The notes beneath the pieces were generated by a model that had not been told where the DNA came from, did not search any database, and worked only from the letters and a program-made list of their open reading frames with translations. From the NCBI GenBank assembly GCA_964614945.1, contig CAZTNW010000001.1:482750-546749 (forward strand): a DNA stretch of 64,000 nt. The letters are read 5' to 3'. Position numbers and translations under genes: made by a program. The stretch comes from CAZTNW01 sp964614945 (GTDB lineage: Bacteria > Caldisericota > JANLFM01). This document shows, piece by piece, positions 50,696-59,503 of the stretch. How positions within the stretch are numbered: the first letter of the stretch is position 1; every line of letters begins with the position of its first letter.

Positions 50696-51325
50696 TTATC
50701 GAGAGTAAAACTCAACGATCAGTTGTTCCTGCACTGGAGCGTCGATTTGCTCACGGGTGGGGATGCTCAACACCTCTGCTCTCATATTCTCTGAATCCAG
50801 GCGCAGCCATTCCGGGAGCGCTCGCCCCTTCATCTGCTCCATCCCTTCATGGATTAAAGGGATCTGTCGGCTTCCAGGCTTTACCTCCACCACATCCCCG
50901 GGGGAGACCGAAAATGAGGGTATATTGGTGCTCCGCCCGTTCACCAAGAAGTGCCCATGGCTGACCAATTGGCGGGCGGCAGGCCTCGAGGATGCAAACC
51001 CAAGACGATAGATAGCGTTGTCAAGGCGAGTCTCCAGAAGCTGCAGGAGGCGGGTACCGGTAGGGACTTCCCTCTGACCGGTGGCCATCTCAAAATAGCG
51101 CAGGAACTGTCGTTCTAATACACCATAAATTCGGCGGAGCTTCTGCTTTTCCCGCAGACGAATCCCGTATTCGCTCATTTTCTTGCGGGATGTCCCGTGT
51201 TGCCCGGGTTGCTGGGATTTCTTCTCCAGGGGGCACTTCACGGAATAGCAGCGGTTCCCTTTCAGGTAAAGCTTATTAAGTTCTCTGCGGCAGAGCCGGC
51301 ATTCTGATTCAGTATATCGGGCCAA
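50696..51325 (-). CDS. rpsD: Ribosomal protein uS4 (zinc-binding type)
   Basis: 209 residues from TTG 51325 (MARYTESECRLCRRE), chosen for GGAGG just upstream and for family length. A longer frame from 51367 overlaps rpsK. Four zinc-type cysteines: C-R-L-C and C-Y-S-V-K-C. S4 RNA-binding domain RLDNAIYRLGFASSRPAARQLVSHGHF. A nucleator of 30S assembly. Confidence 0.96.
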   Translation of the reverse strand: MARYTESECRLCRRELNKLYLKGNRCYSVKCPLEKKSQQPGQHGTSRKKMSEYGIRLREKQKLRRIYGVLERQFLRYFEMATGQREVPTGTRLLQLLETRLDNAIYRLGFASSRPAARQLVSHGHFLVNGRSTNIPSFSVSPGDVVEVKPGSRQIPLIHEGMEQMKGRALPEWLRLDSENMRAEVLSIPTREQIDAPVQEQLIVEFYSR

Positions 51326-51336
51326 TTTGCTTCCTC

Positions 51337-51726
51337 CTACATCCTTCTTCTTTTTGGAGGACGGCAACCGTTGTGGGGGATCGGCGTGACGTCCTTGATC
51401 GTGTTAATTTCCAGACCAGCAACTTGCAGGGCCCGGATGGCTGTCTCTCGCCCGACCCCCGGGCCTTTAACCAGCACATCCACCTGGCGAACTCCCATGT
51501 CCATCGCCTTCTTTGCCGCTGCTTCGGCCGCCAATTGCGCGGCGTAGGGGGTCCCTTTTCTCGTCCCCTTGAAGCCGGCGGCTCCCGAAGATGCCCAGAC
51601 GAGCACGTTTCCCGCCTGGTCGGTAATCGTAATCATGGTGTTGTTAAAGCTCGCATGAATATAGGCTAGCGCGTTGGGAACGGCCTTCCTCTCTCTTTTC
51701 TTTTTCTGTGCTTTGGGGGCAGGCAT
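51337..51726 (-). CDS. rpsK: Ribosomal protein uS11
   Basis: 129 residues. HASFNNTMITITDQAGNVLVWASSG, then DVTPIPHNGCRPPKRRRM at the C-terminus, both standard. Platform protein of the small subunit. Between rpsM and rpsD. Confidence 0.98.
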   Translation of the reverse strand: MPAPKAQKKKRERKAVPNALAYIHASFNNTMITITDQAGNVLVWASSGAAGFKGTRKGTPYAAQLAAEAAAKKAMDMGVRQVDVLVKGPGVGRETAIRALQVAGLEINTIKDVTPIPHNGCRPPKRRRM

Positions 51727-51750
51727 CTCTCTACTCCTCTCGTATCATAG

Positions 51751-52122
51751 TTATTTTGCCCTCTTAGAACCCACGGTACGGCGGGGGCCTTTCCGCGTGC
51801 GGGCGTTGGTGCGAGTTCTCTGCCCTCGCACAGGCATGCCCCTCTTGTGGCGCGATCCCCTATAACAGCCGATCTCCATCAACCTTCGTATGCTCTGGGA
51901 AACTTCCCGGCGGAGGTCCCCTTCCACCTTGTATTCTTTGGCGATGATTTCCCTCAGCTGATTTACGTCCTTCTCGGAAAGATCCCGTACCCGTGTCGCC
52001 GGGTCGATCGAGGTCTGAGAGATAATAGCCCTGGCTAAAGGTCTTCCGATGCCGTAAATATAAGAGAGAGCGATATCTATACGCTTATCTCGCGGCAAAT
52101 CCACTCCAGCAATACGAGCCAT
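51751..52122 (-). CDS. rpsM: Ribosomal protein uS13
   Basis: 123 residues. ARIAGVDLPRDKRIDIALSYIYGIG start and RGSRHKRGMPVRGQRTRTNARTRKG near the end are standard. Subunit-bridge protein. Its ATG overlaps the rpmJ stop by one base. Confidence 0.98.
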   Translation of the reverse strand: MARIAGVDLPRDKRIDIALSYIYGIGRPLARAIISQTSIDPATRVRDLSEKDVNQLREIIAKEYKVEGDLRREVSQSIRRLMEIGCYRGSRHKRGMPVRGQRTRTNARTRKGPRRTVGSKRAK

Positions 52123-52238
52123 TATTTTCCCTGCCTTTGCTTGTGCTTAGGATTCTCACAGATTACCATCACCTTGCCGTGGCGCTTGATAATCTTACAC
52201 TTCTCGCAAATTTTTTTCACAGATGGTCTGACTTTCAT
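52122..52238 (-). CDS. rpmJ: Ribosomal protein bL36
   Basis: 38 residues: MKVRPSVKKICEKCKIIKR, then VICENPKHKQRQG. The zinc ribbon has C-x-x-C, Cys and His in the usual places (C+ form). In its normal site between infA and rpsM. Confidence 0.97.
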   Translation of the reverse strand: MKVRPSVKKICEKCKIIKRHGKVMVICENPKHKQRQGK

Positions 52239-52258
52239 TCTTCTCCTCTACAGTTTCC

Positions 52259-52537
52259 TCAAAGTCTCCTTATAATTCTGCCCCGGGCGAGATCATAAGG
52301 AGAAATCTCCACCTTAACTCGGTCTCCGGGCAGAATACGAATGAAATGAATCCTCATCTTTCCCGAAGTATGCGCCAGAAGACGATGGCCGTTGGGCAAT
52401 TCTACGCGGAACATGGCATTTGGCAGAGCCTCAGTTACTTTGCCTTCCATCGCTACGTAGCCTTCTCGTACGCTTTCTTCAACGATTTCAGGCCTTTTGT
52501 GTGTCCTTCTCTTAGGCCTGTACCGACTCTTTCTCAT
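52259..52537 (-). CDS. infA: Translation initiation factor IF-1 with basic N-terminal extension
   Basis: 92 residues from ATG 52537. This ATG overlaps the map stop (ATGA) and has GGAG five to six bases upstream. The S1/OB-fold core (VTEALPNAMFRVELPNGHRLLAH, MRIHFIRILPGDRVKVEISPYDLARGRI) is standard. It is preceded by some 20 to 22 extra residues rich in Lys/Arg (MRKSRYRPKRRTHKRPEIVE). A shorter start inside (ATG before EGKV) is possible but less well placed. Confidence 0.9.
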   Translation of the reverse strand: MRKSRYRPKRRTHKRPEIVEESVREGYVAMEGKVTEALPNAMFRVELPNGHRLLAHTSGKMRIHFIRILPGDRVKVEISPYDLARGRIIRRL

Positions 52538-53283
52538 TTCCACTCCGTCAGAATCTCTGGGCCGCAGCCAGTTATGGCCACGGTGTGCTCAAAATGAGCA
52601 GATGGGCGCTGATCGCGCGTAACTACGGTCCAGCCGTCTCCCTGGATTGACACTAGAGATGTTCCCAAGTTTACCATCGGTTCAATGGCCAGAGTCATTC
52701 CCTCCTCGAGCAGAATGCCGGTTTCTGCCTGGCCGAAATTCGCCACTTGCGGTGCCTCGTGAAGCTGGCTGCCGATCCCATGCCCGGCGAAATCGCGGAC
52801 CACATGTAGACCATTACTTTCTACCTCGCTCTGGATAGCTGCAGAGATGTCTCCGAGGTGAAATCCTGCCCTGGCTTTCTCAATCCCCCGGGAGAGGGCT
52901 GCGCGGCAAACCTCTAATAATCTGCGCGAGTGCGGCGTCACCTTACCGACAGGGACGGTGACGGCCGCATCGGTGTAAAAGCCCTCAAAAAGAACTCCCA
53001 GATCCAGGGAAACCAGATCACCCTCTTTGATCACCCTTTTGCCGGGAATGCCATGGACCACTTCTTCGTTCACGGAGACGCAGAGGGCAGAGGGATACCC
53101 GCGGTAGCCCTTAAAAGCCGGCTTTGCACCTGCCCTGAGAATAGAGGATTCGGCAATGCGATCGAGTTCGCGCGTGTGCATGCCAGTCTGGATCATAGCA
53201 CTGACATCATGGAGAACCCTGGCCAGAATCTGTCCTCCCTCGTACATAATTTCAATTTCCTTAGCAGTTTTCAGTCTGATCAT
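52534..53283 (-). CDS. map: Methionine aminopeptidase, type I
   Basis: Removes the initiator Met from new proteins. 249 residues. Metal ligands are visible: SLDLGVLFEGFYTDAAVTV (two Asp), FAGHGIGSQLHEAP (His), MTLAIEPMV (Glu) and QRPSAHFEHTVAIT (Glu). Overlaps adk and infA by four bases each. Confidence 0.96.
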   Translation of the reverse strand: MIRLKTAKEIEIMYEGGQILARVLHDVSAMIQTGMHTRELDRIAESSILRAGAKPAFKGYRGYPSALCVSVNEEVVHGIPGKRVIKEGDLVSLDLGVLFEGFYTDAAVTVPVGKVTPHSRRLLEVCRAALSRGIEKARAGFHLGDISAAIQSEVESNGLHVVRDFAGHGIGSQLHEAPQVANFGQAETGILLEEGMTLAIEPMVNLGTSLVSIQGDGWTVVTRDQRPSAHFEHTVAITGCGPEILTEWK

Positions 53284-53906
53284 CTGTTCTTCAAGCTTAT
53301 CTCTACCCGATTGGCCACATCCTGAACGCTGCCACTGCCGTCAATTCGCTCGAGGATTTTTCTTCTGGCGTAAAAATCGAGGAGAGGTTCCACCTGTTGT
53401 CGATAAACTTCCAATCGGCGGCGGATAGTATCTGGAGAATCATCCGGCCTCTGTGCAACAGGGGTACCGCAACGCGGACAGATAATCAACCTCTCGCTAT
53501 ATATCCCGCCGCATTGATTGCATTGAGTCCGCTCCGTCAAGCGGCGAACAACTTCCTCCTCAGACAGCTCGATCAGAAGGACGCGGTCAATCCTTAAATT
53601 CTGTTTCGCCAGCATTGTCTCTAGGATCTGCGCCTGGGCCAAATTACGTGGGAACCCGTCGAGAATCAACCCTCCTCCCCATTTCTCTTCCGTCTCGCGC
53701 AGGAGGATCTTAACCATCAGTTCGTCTGGCACCAGCTCCCCGCGATCCATATAGGCCCTGGCTTCTGCAGCCATCTTATCTTTGCGACCCAGCAGACTGC
53801 GCAGGATCTGGCCTGTGCCGATATACTTCCAGCCGTGCCCTTTCTCCAGGGTCTGTGCCTGGGTGCCTTTACCCGAACCCGGGGGGCCTAGAAGAACGAT
53901 GTTCAT
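53280..53906 (-). CDS. adk: Adenylate kinase (zinc-lid type)
   Basis: 208 residues. P-loop LLGPPGSGKGTQA, then DGFPRNLAQA and the LID with four cysteines (CNQCGGIYSERLIICPRCG), a structural zinc site found in Gram-positive and thermophile enzymes. Follows secY by one base. Confidence 0.97.
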   Translation of the reverse strand: MNIVLLGPPGSGKGTQAQTLEKGHGWKYIGTGQILRSLLGRKDKMAAEARAYMDRGELVPDELMVKILLRETEEKWGGGLILDGFPRNLAQAQILETMLAKQNLRIDRVLLIELSEEEVVRRLTERTQCNQCGGIYSERLIICPRCGTPVAQRPDDSPDTIRRRLEVYRQQVEPLLDFYARRKILERIDGSGSVQDVANRVEISLKNR

Positions 53907-53907
53907 T

Positions 53908-55185
53908 CTACTTCAGGAATCCTTCGTAGTGGCGCATGAGCATGAAAGCCTCAATCTGCTTCACGCTCTCCAGGGCTACACCGATTACGATTAGGATGGA
54001 GGTGCCACCGAAGAGGAACCGGGTACCGGGAACACCCAGGAGCGGCATGAAGAAATTCGGCAGAACCGCCAGAATGCCGAGGAAGACTGAGGCAGGTAAA
54101 GTAATACGACTGAGGATACGGGAGAAATAGAGGGATGTGGGGGAGCCAGGACGCACACCGGGGACGAAGCCGCCGTATTTCTGCAGATTATCCGCCAGCT
54201 CGGTCGGGTTAAAGCTCACCTGAGTGTAGAAGTACGTAAAGAAAATAATCAGGAGGAACATCAGAATGTTGTAGAGGGCAGAGGTTCCACTGTAGAAGAG
54301 TTCGGCTACAGAAGCCAGTCCCGGGATGAAACCGGCCAGAGTGACCGGCAGCATCAAAACCGCCTGGGCAAAGATTATGGGAAGAACTCCAGCCTGAATC
54401 AGGCGGAGAGGAATGAAGGTGGCCTGACCTCCGTACATGCGCCTTCCCACGACCCTCTTGGCGTACTGCACAGGCACCTTCCGTTCCGCAGTATAAGCGG
54501 TGATCACTCCTGCGATAATTAAGACCGAGACCAATAATACAATTACAAGTTCTGGCGCAGGAAGCTCGCCTGTAGCAAGAAGCCCTACCGCCTCGATCGC
54601 CCCGGGGAGCAGGCGGGCCACGATCCCCACGAATATAATGAGGGAGACTCCGTTCCCAATTCCTTTTTCCGTGATTATCTCCCCTAACCAGAGCGTTAAG
54701 AGAGCCCCGACCACAAGGGTAAGGACGATCACGATCTGGGTCAGGATATTATCCGGGGTTATGGCAACGCCGCTGCGCTGCAAATAGATGAGGAAGAAGA
54801 CGGCTTCCAGCACCGCCAGCGCTACCGATAAGTAACGGGTGTATTGCGCCAGCTTGCGCCGCCCCTGTTCACCCTGTTCCTTCGCCATTTCCTTGAGCTT
54901 AGGGATTACCATCTGTAGAAGATTAAGGATAATGGAAGCGTTGATGTAGGGAAGAACCCCCAGGGACAATATCCCGAAATTCAGGAGCGACCCTCCCGAG
55001 AATAGATTCAGTAACCCGAGTAATCCGGCTGAGGAGGCCACCTGCTGGATGGCCGCAATATCTACTCCCGGCACAGGTACAAAAGCTCCAAGACGGAATA
55101 ATACTAATAGGGCGAAAGTGATGAGAATACGCTTCCTAAGGTCCTTGATTTTCCAGGCATTGCGAATCGTCTCAAGGATCGCCAT
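53908..55185 (-). CDS. secY: Protein translocase subunit SecY
   Basis: 425 residues, ten membrane helices. Plug region FSGGSLLNFGILSLGVLPYINASII, later YAKRVVGRRMYGGQATFIPLR and the C-terminal loop with FNPTELADNLQKYGGFVPGVRPG. The ATG overlaps the rplO stop by one base. Confidence 0.98.
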   Translation of the reverse strand: MAILETIRNAWKIKDLRKRILITFALLVLFRLGAFVPVPGVDIAAIQQVASSAGLLGLLNLFSGGSLLNFGILSLGVLPYINASIILNLLQMVIPKLKEMAKEQGEQGRRKLAQYTRYLSVALAVLEAVFFLIYLQRSGVAITPDNILTQIVIVLTLVVGALLTLWLGEIITEKGIGNGVSLIIFVGIVARLLPGAIEAVGLLATGELPAPELVIVLLVSVLIIAGVITAYTAERKVPVQYAKRVVGRRMYGGQATFIPLRLIQAGVLPIIFAQAVLMLPVTLAGFIPGLASVAELFYSGTSALYNILMFLLIIFFTYFYTQVSFNPTELADNLQKYGGFVPGVRPGSPTSLYFSRILSRITLPASVFLGILAVLPNFFMPLLGVPGTRFLFGGTSILIVIGVALESVKQIEAFMLMRHYEGFLK

Positions 55186-55628
55186 CAGCTCACTACCTCC
55201 ACTTTTCCTCCCGCGAGCTCGATCTTCTCCTTAGCCTGAGTGGAAAAGGCGTGAGCCTGAACGGTCAGATTAGCGGCCAACTTCCCTTCGCCGAGTATTT
55301 TTACCAGAACATCCGGTGAGGGGATTATGCCATTTTCATAGAGCAAGCCACGTGTAACAGTTGTGCCAGAGGGGAAAGCATTCAAACGAGAAATATTTAC
55401 GACGCAGAAGCGGTCACGCTTGAGCGCCTTAAATCCTTTCTGATGAGGTAACCGGCGATAGAGAGGCAGCTGCCCTCCCTCGAACCCGGCTCTTTTCGTT
55501 CCACCCGCACGGGACTTCTGCCCCTTGTTCCCTCTCGTGGCTGTCCCGCCGTGGCCAGAACCCGGTCCGCGCCCTATCCTCTTCCTGTTTTTTCTCTCGG
55601 GCGACTGTTCCAATTCATGCAGTTTCAT
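55185..55628 (-). CDS. rplO: Ribosomal protein uL15
   Basis: 147 residues. RKRIGRGPGSGHGGTATRGNKGQKSR is the signature, then GFEGGQLPLYRRLPHQKGF. Follows rpsE after four bases, so the rpmD (uL30) gene normally found between them is absent. Confidence 0.97.
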   Translation of the reverse strand: MKLHELEQSPERKNRKRIGRGPGSGHGGTATRGNKGQKSRAGGTKRAGFEGGQLPLYRRLPHQKGFKALKRDRFCVVNISRLNAFPSGTTVTRGLLYENGIIPSPDVLVKILGEGKLAANLTVQAHAFSTQAKEKIELAGGKVEVVS

Positions 55629-55632
55629 TTCT

Positions 55633-56133
55633 TTAACTCCAGAGTTCTCTAATCTTTTTACCGCGGCTCTGGCTGATCTTGAGCGGACTGCGTAAATCCT
55701 TTAAGGCTTTGGCCGCAGCTCGTGCCATATTCACGGCATTGGAGGAGCCGAGCGATTTCGAGAGCACATCCTTCACTCCGGCTAATTCCATCACAGCGCG
55801 TACGGCCCCGCCGGCAATGACTCCGGTTCCAGGGACGGCCGGTTTCAAAAAGACCTTGCCGGCTCCGGTTTTCCCCAGCACCTCATGGGGAATGGTGGCG
55901 CCAGAGAGAGGAACTTCAAACATCTGCTTTTTCGCGTCCTCTATCCCCTTGCGCACTGCGTTAGGGATCTCTGAGGCCTTACCGATGCCAATGCCTACGT
56001 GTCCGTTCATATCTCCCAGGACGACGACCACGCGGAATTTAAGCCGTTTGCCGCCCTTGACAACTTTGGTGACACGACGGATTTGAATAACCCGCTCCTG
56101 CAACTCTAAGTCAGTGGTTTCAACGCGCGTCAA
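55633..56133 (-). CDS. rpsE: Ribosomal protein uS5
   Basis: 166 residues. VIQIRRVTKVVKGGKRLKFR then VVLGDMNGHVGIGIGKASEIPNAVRKG; GVIAGGAVRAVMELAG. Fidelity protein. Just upstream of rplO with no uL30 between. Confidence 0.98.
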   Translation of the reverse strand: MTRVETTDLELQERVIQIRRVTKVVKGGKRLKFRVVVVLGDMNGHVGIGIGKASEIPNAVRKGIEDAKKQMFEVPLSGATIPHEVLGKTGAGKVFLKPAVPGTGVIAGGAVRAVMELAGVKDVLSKSLGSSNAVNMARAAAKALKDLRSPLKISQSRGKKIRELWS

Positions 56134-56147
56134 TCTCTTCCTCCATC

Positions 56148-56513
56148 CTAAAATTCAAGGCCGGCGGATCTCGCAGCCTCGGCCAAAGCCTTCACCCTAC
56201 CGTGGAACTTATATCCTCCGCGGTCGAACACGACCCTCTTGACCCCGACCTCAAGAGCCTTCTCTGCCAGAAGCTGGCCGACTAAGGCGGCTGCTTCAAC
56301 TTTGTTCTTGCCGTCTAACTTCTCCCGTAAGTTTCTCTCCAGACTGGAAGCGCTGGCGATTGTCCGGCCCTCGGAATCGTTGATAACCTGCGCATAAATA
56401 TGCTTGAGGCCGCGAAAAACGCAGAGTCGAGGCTTTTCCGCTGAGCCAACCAGTTTCCTTCGAATTCTTGTATGCCTTAGGTCTCTTTTCGTTCGTCTCT
56501 TCAATGAAGTCAT
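56148..56513 (-). CDS. rplR: Ribosomal protein uL18
   Basis: 121 residues. RKLVGSAEKPRLCVFRGLKHIYAQVIND and the end FDRGGYKFHGRVKALAEAARSAGLEF are standard. 5S rRNA-binding. Confidence 0.97.
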   Translation of the reverse strand: MTSLKRRTKRDLRHTRIRRKLVGSAEKPRLCVFRGLKHIYAQVINDSEGRTIASASSLERNLREKLDGKNKVEAAALVGQLLAEKALEVGVKRVVFDRGGYKFHGRVKALAEAARSAGLEF

Positions 56514-56519
56514 TCCTCG

Positions 56520-57068
56520 TTACTTTGTCGCTCCTTTGCCCAGGGCTTTGCCTGCCTTTCGCCTGATGACTTCGCCCTGGTATTTTATCCCTTTGGCTTT
56601 GTAGGGATCCGGGATCCTCACAGCACGGATCTGCGCGGCAAAGGACCCAACCGATTCCCTATTGGCGCCGGAGACGTTGATCCTCGTCCCATCCGTCTCT
56701 ACGCTTATTCCGGCGGGAGGACTGAACTCCACAGGGTGAGAATAGCCGATCTGAAGGATCAATTTCTCTCCCTGCTTCTGCGCCTTGTAGCCCACACCTG
56801 AGATCTCCAGGACTTTGCTGAAGCCCTCGGATACGCCCACAACCATGTTGTTCAACAGGGCTCGGGTGAGTCCGTGGAGGGAACGTGTGGGGGCTTCATC
56901 GTTCGAGCGCTTTACGACAATTTGACCATCTGCTACTTCGACCTGCACCGCGGGATTAAATGTCCGTTCGAGAGTTCCCTTGGGCCCCTTGACCTTGATC
57001 CGATGACCCTTGAGCTCCACTGTCACCCCCTCCGGTAATGCAATTGGTTTCTTTCCAATCCGTGACAT
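56520..57068 (-). CDS. rplF: Ribosomal protein uL6
   Basis: 182 residues. MSRIGKKPIALPEGVTVEL start, two repeated domains, C-terminal RIPDPYKAKGIKYQGEVIRRKAGK. Standard length. Confidence 0.98.
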   Translation of the reverse strand: MSRIGKKPIALPEGVTVELKGHRIKVKGPKGTLERTFNPAVQVEVADGQIVVKRSNDEAPTRSLHGLTRALLNNMVVGVSEGFSKVLEISGVGYKAQKQGEKLILQIGYSHPVEFSPPAGISVETDGTRINVSGANRESVGSFAAQIRAVRIPDPYKAKGIKYQGEVIRRKAGKALGKGATK

Positions 57069-57079
57069 TCTCTAACTCC

Positions 57080-57478
57080 TCACCAAATGTAGCAGAGGAC
57101 CTCTCCGCCAACCCCCATCCTGCGAGCTTCCTTATCCGTCATCAGGCCCTGGGAAGTGGAGAGAATCGCAATTCCCAGGCCCCTGAGGACCCGCGGAACC
57201 TTCTCTTTCTTCGCATAGACACGGCGCCCCGGGCGCGAAACCCTCTTCAGTCCGATAATTATTCTTTCGCGACCGGGCCCGTATTTTAGGAAAATGCGGA
57301 GGACTTCCTGGCCAGAGGAATTGTCAACCGCAAAATCGTTTATATAGCCTTCTTTTTTAAGAATGGCGGCAATATCCACCTTCAAACGTGCACCCGGGAT
57401 ATCGACGGAATCGTGGAATGCCATATTCGCATTGCGGATCCTCGTCAACATATCTGCGATGGGATCAGATATAAGCAT
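57080..57478 (-). CDS. rpsH: Ribosomal protein uS8
   Basis: 132 residues. ISDPIADMLTRIRNANMAFHDSVDIP, LKRVSRPGRRVYAKKEKVPRVL, STSQGLMTDKEARRMGVGGEVL. Standard. Confidence 0.98.
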   Translation of the reverse strand: MLISDPIADMLTRIRNANMAFHDSVDIPGARLKVDIAAILKKEGYINDFAVDNSSGQEVLRIFLKYGPGRERIIIGLKRVSRPGRRVYAKKEKVPRVLRGLGIAILSTSQGLMTDKEARRMGVGGEVLCYIW

Positions 57479-57487
57479 CTCAGCCTC

Positions 57488-57673
57488 CTACCAGCTGGCC
57501 TTGCGGGCCCCGGGGATTTCCCCTCGGAGAACCAGCTGCCTGAGGCAGATACGGCAGAGACCGAATTTTCGGTAATAGGCCCGTGGACGACCACACCGAG
57601 AGCAACGGCTGTACTGCCGTACCCGGAATTTTTGCTCCCTATTTGCCTTGTTGATCATTGCTTTTCTCGCCAA
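57488..57673 (-). CDS. rpsN: Ribosomal protein uS14, zinc-binding type Z
   Basis: 61 residues from TTG 57673, eight bases behind GGAGG. The TTG two codons upstream is too close to it. Zinc site C-S-R-C-G and C-R-I-C are complete, and the end (RGEIPGARKASW) is typical. Type Z suggests a Gram-positive-like, non-proteobacterial lineage. Confidence 0.96.
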   Translation of the reverse strand: MARKAMINKANREQKFRVRQYSRCSRCGRPRAYYRKFGLCRICLRQLVLRGEIPGARKASW

Positions 57674-57691
57674 TTTCAATCCTCCGTGGTC

Positions 57692-58309
57692 TTAGTGACC
57701 TGAATCTCTGAATGGTATACCGAGGGACTCCAGGAGCATGCGGCCTTCCTCGTCCGTGCGGGCGGTAGTATGGAGAGTAACGTTCATACCCCGGGCCTTA
57801 TCTACCTTGTCGTAGCTGATTTCCGGAAAGATAAGCTGTTCCCTCAGTCCCATGGTGTAGTTTCCACGACCATCAAATCCCCTCGGATTCAAGCCCCTGA
57901 AGTCCCTGATCCGGGGAAGGGCGACGTCGATTAATTTTGCTAAGAAGTCGTACATCTTTTTCTCTCTCAAAGTTACAAGGCAGCCGATTTTCATTCCCGC
58001 TCTTAACTTGAAGGAAGCGATAGACTTCTTTGCCTGAGTGATGAGAGGCTTTTGATCTGTAATCAGCTGCAGTTCCTCCATAGCGCTTTCCAGAGCTTTG
58101 GGGTTGGCAATGGCTTCTCCTAATCCCCTGCTGACAACAATTTTGATTAACCTGGGGGCCTGCATCACATTCTTATAACCAAAGCGCTTCATCAGGAGAG
58201 GCACGACCTCGTTCCGATACTTCTCCTTGAGGGAGGCCCGAAGAGTTTCATCCTCTGTGATGGTCTCTTTTTCTTTCACCGTCTTTTTAGTTGTTTTTTT
58301 CGTTGCCAT
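57692..58309 (-). CDS. rplE: Ribosomal protein uL5 with Lys/Thr-rich N-terminal tail
   Basis: 205 residues, about 25 longer than usual. The core from LKEKYRNEVVPLLMKRFGYKNVMQAP onwards is standard (LRAGMKIGCLVTLREKKMYDFL, GRGNYTMGLREQLIFPEISYD). The extra N-terminus begins MATKKTTKKTVKEKETITED. It starts where rplX begins to end (adjacent stop and start), so the extension is translated from the only nearby ATG. Confidence 0.95.
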   Translation of the reverse strand: MATKKTTKKTVKEKETITEDETLRASLKEKYRNEVVPLLMKRFGYKNVMQAPRLIKIVVSRGLGEAIANPKALESAMEELQLITDQKPLITQAKKSIASFKLRAGMKIGCLVTLREKKMYDFLAKLIDVALPRIRDFRGLNPRGFDGRGNYTMGLREQLIFPEISYDKVDKARGMNVTLHTTARTDEEGRMLLESLGIPFRDSGH

Positions 58310-58642
58310 TTATTTGTCGATGACCTCGCCGCACTTTTTGCAAACGCGAACCCTTGTGTTCTCCCCCCGCTCTTCCACCGATATTCGTGTGGGTCGACGG
58401 CATCCCGGACACAAAAGCATCACCTTGGAAAAGCTCAGGGGTTGTTCAATTTCTACAGTCCCTCCCTGGGGCATCTTCTGGCTGGGGCGAGTGTGCTTCT
58501 TGGCTACATTCACGCCCTCCACGATCAGGGTACCCTTAGTGGGAAAAACCTTGAGTACTTTTCCCTTCTTGCCCTTGTCGTCGCCGGAAAGGAGAACGAC
58601 GAAGTCCCCCTTGCGCACGCTTACCTTCATTATCTCCTGCAT
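58310..58642 (-). CDS. rplX: Ribosomal protein uL24
   Basis: 110 residues. KOW motif KGDFVVLLSGDDKGKKGKVLKVFP, C-terminal CPGCRRPTRI... VCKKCGEVI. Overlaps rplN by one base. Confidence 0.97.
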   Translation of the reverse strand: MQEIMKVSVRKGDFVVLLSGDDKGKKGKVLKVFPTKGTLIVEGVNVAKKHTRPSQKMPQGGTVEIEQPLSFSKVMLLCPGCRRPTRISVEERGENTRVRVCKKCGEVIDK

Positions 58643-59010
58643 TACAAGACCTCCGGGGCGAGGGAGATAATTTTCATATAGCCCTTATCCCTCAGCTCCC
58701 TGCATACAGGGCCGAAAATACGAGTGCCCCTAGGATTGCCGGTCTCATCTATAATAACGGCGGCATTCTGATCAAAGCGAATCAATGAGCCATCGGGTCT
58801 GCGTGTCTCTTTCTTCGTCCGCACGATGACTGCACGGACCATGGAGCCTTTCGTCACCGTACCACCCGGGGTGGCCTCTTTGACTGCGCAGACAATTACG
58901 TCGCCCACCCGGGCGTACTTCTTATTCGAGCTACCCAGGACCCTCAAGCAGAGAATTTCCTTTGCTCCAGTATTGTCTGCCACGCGAAGACGAGAGTAAG
59001 GTCGAATCAT
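58642..59010 (-). CDS. rplN: Ribosomal protein uL14
   Basis: 122 residues. RLRVADNTGAKEILCLRVLG and AVIIDETGNPRGTRIFGPVCRELR are standard. Overlaps rpsQ by four bases. Its partner RsfS is encoded at 29548. Confidence 0.98.
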   Translation of the reverse strand: MIRPYSRLRVADNTGAKEILCLRVLGSSNKKYARVGDVIVCAVKEATPGGTVTKGSMVRAVIVRTKKETRRPDGSLIRFDQNAAVIIDETGNPRGTRIFGPVCRELRDKGYMKIISLAPEVL

Positions 59011-59300
59011 TTCTCCACCTCTTCAGGCAGGCTTTCCCCTCCTGCGGGTGCACTCTCCTCTGCCCTCGTCACGCGTAAAACTCGCCATCGCTTCATCCGG
59101 CTGAGTGGCTTCGATTCGATTAGCTCGACGATATCGCCCGGGGAAGCAATCTCCCCTTCATCATGGGCGTAGAGCTTGGTTGTGCGGGTGACGATCTTGC
59201 CCAGCCGCGGATGACGAAATCTTCGCTCCACGGCAACCACTACCGTCTGCTTCATTCGGTTAGAGAGGACTTTTCCCTTGGTAACTTTCTCTCTGGTCAT
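59007..59300 (-). CDS. rpsQ: Ribosomal protein uS17
   Basis: 97 residues. KGKVLSNRMKQTVVVAVERRFRHPRLGK, DEGEIASPGDIVELIESKPLSRMKRWRV. An acidic tail of about 15 residues (AEESAPAGGESLPEEVEK) is added beyond the usual end. Overlaps rpmC and rplN by four bases each. Confidence 0.97.
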   Translation of the reverse strand: MTREKVTKGKVLSNRMKQTVVVAVERRFRHPRLGKIVTRTTKLYAHDEGEIASPGDIVELIESKPLSRMKRWRVLRVTRAEESAPAGGESLPEEVEK

Positions 59301-59503
59301 GACGACCCCTCTTTCTTCAACTCCTGCTCGCGTATTACTGTAAGGATCCGCGCGATGTCCCGCCGAACCTGCTGAACACGCATCGGGTTCCTCAACTGTC
59401 CTGTGGAAAGTTGAAAACGAAGGTTGAATAACTCGCTCTTCAGGTCGCTAAGTTTACTCTTAAGCTCTTCTTCGGAAAGATCACGCAACTTGAGCGCTTT
59501 CAT
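59297..59503 (-). CDS. rpmC: Ribosomal protein uL29
   Basis: 68 residues from ATG 59503 (MKALKLRDLSEEELKSKLSD), with AGGAGA just before. The start lies inside the rplP end. FQLSTGQLRNPMRVQQVRRDIARILT is the signature. Confidence 0.97.
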   Translation of the reverse strand: MKALKLRDLSEEELKSKLSDLKSELFNLRFQLSTGQLRNPMRVQQVRRDIARILTVIREQELKKEGSS

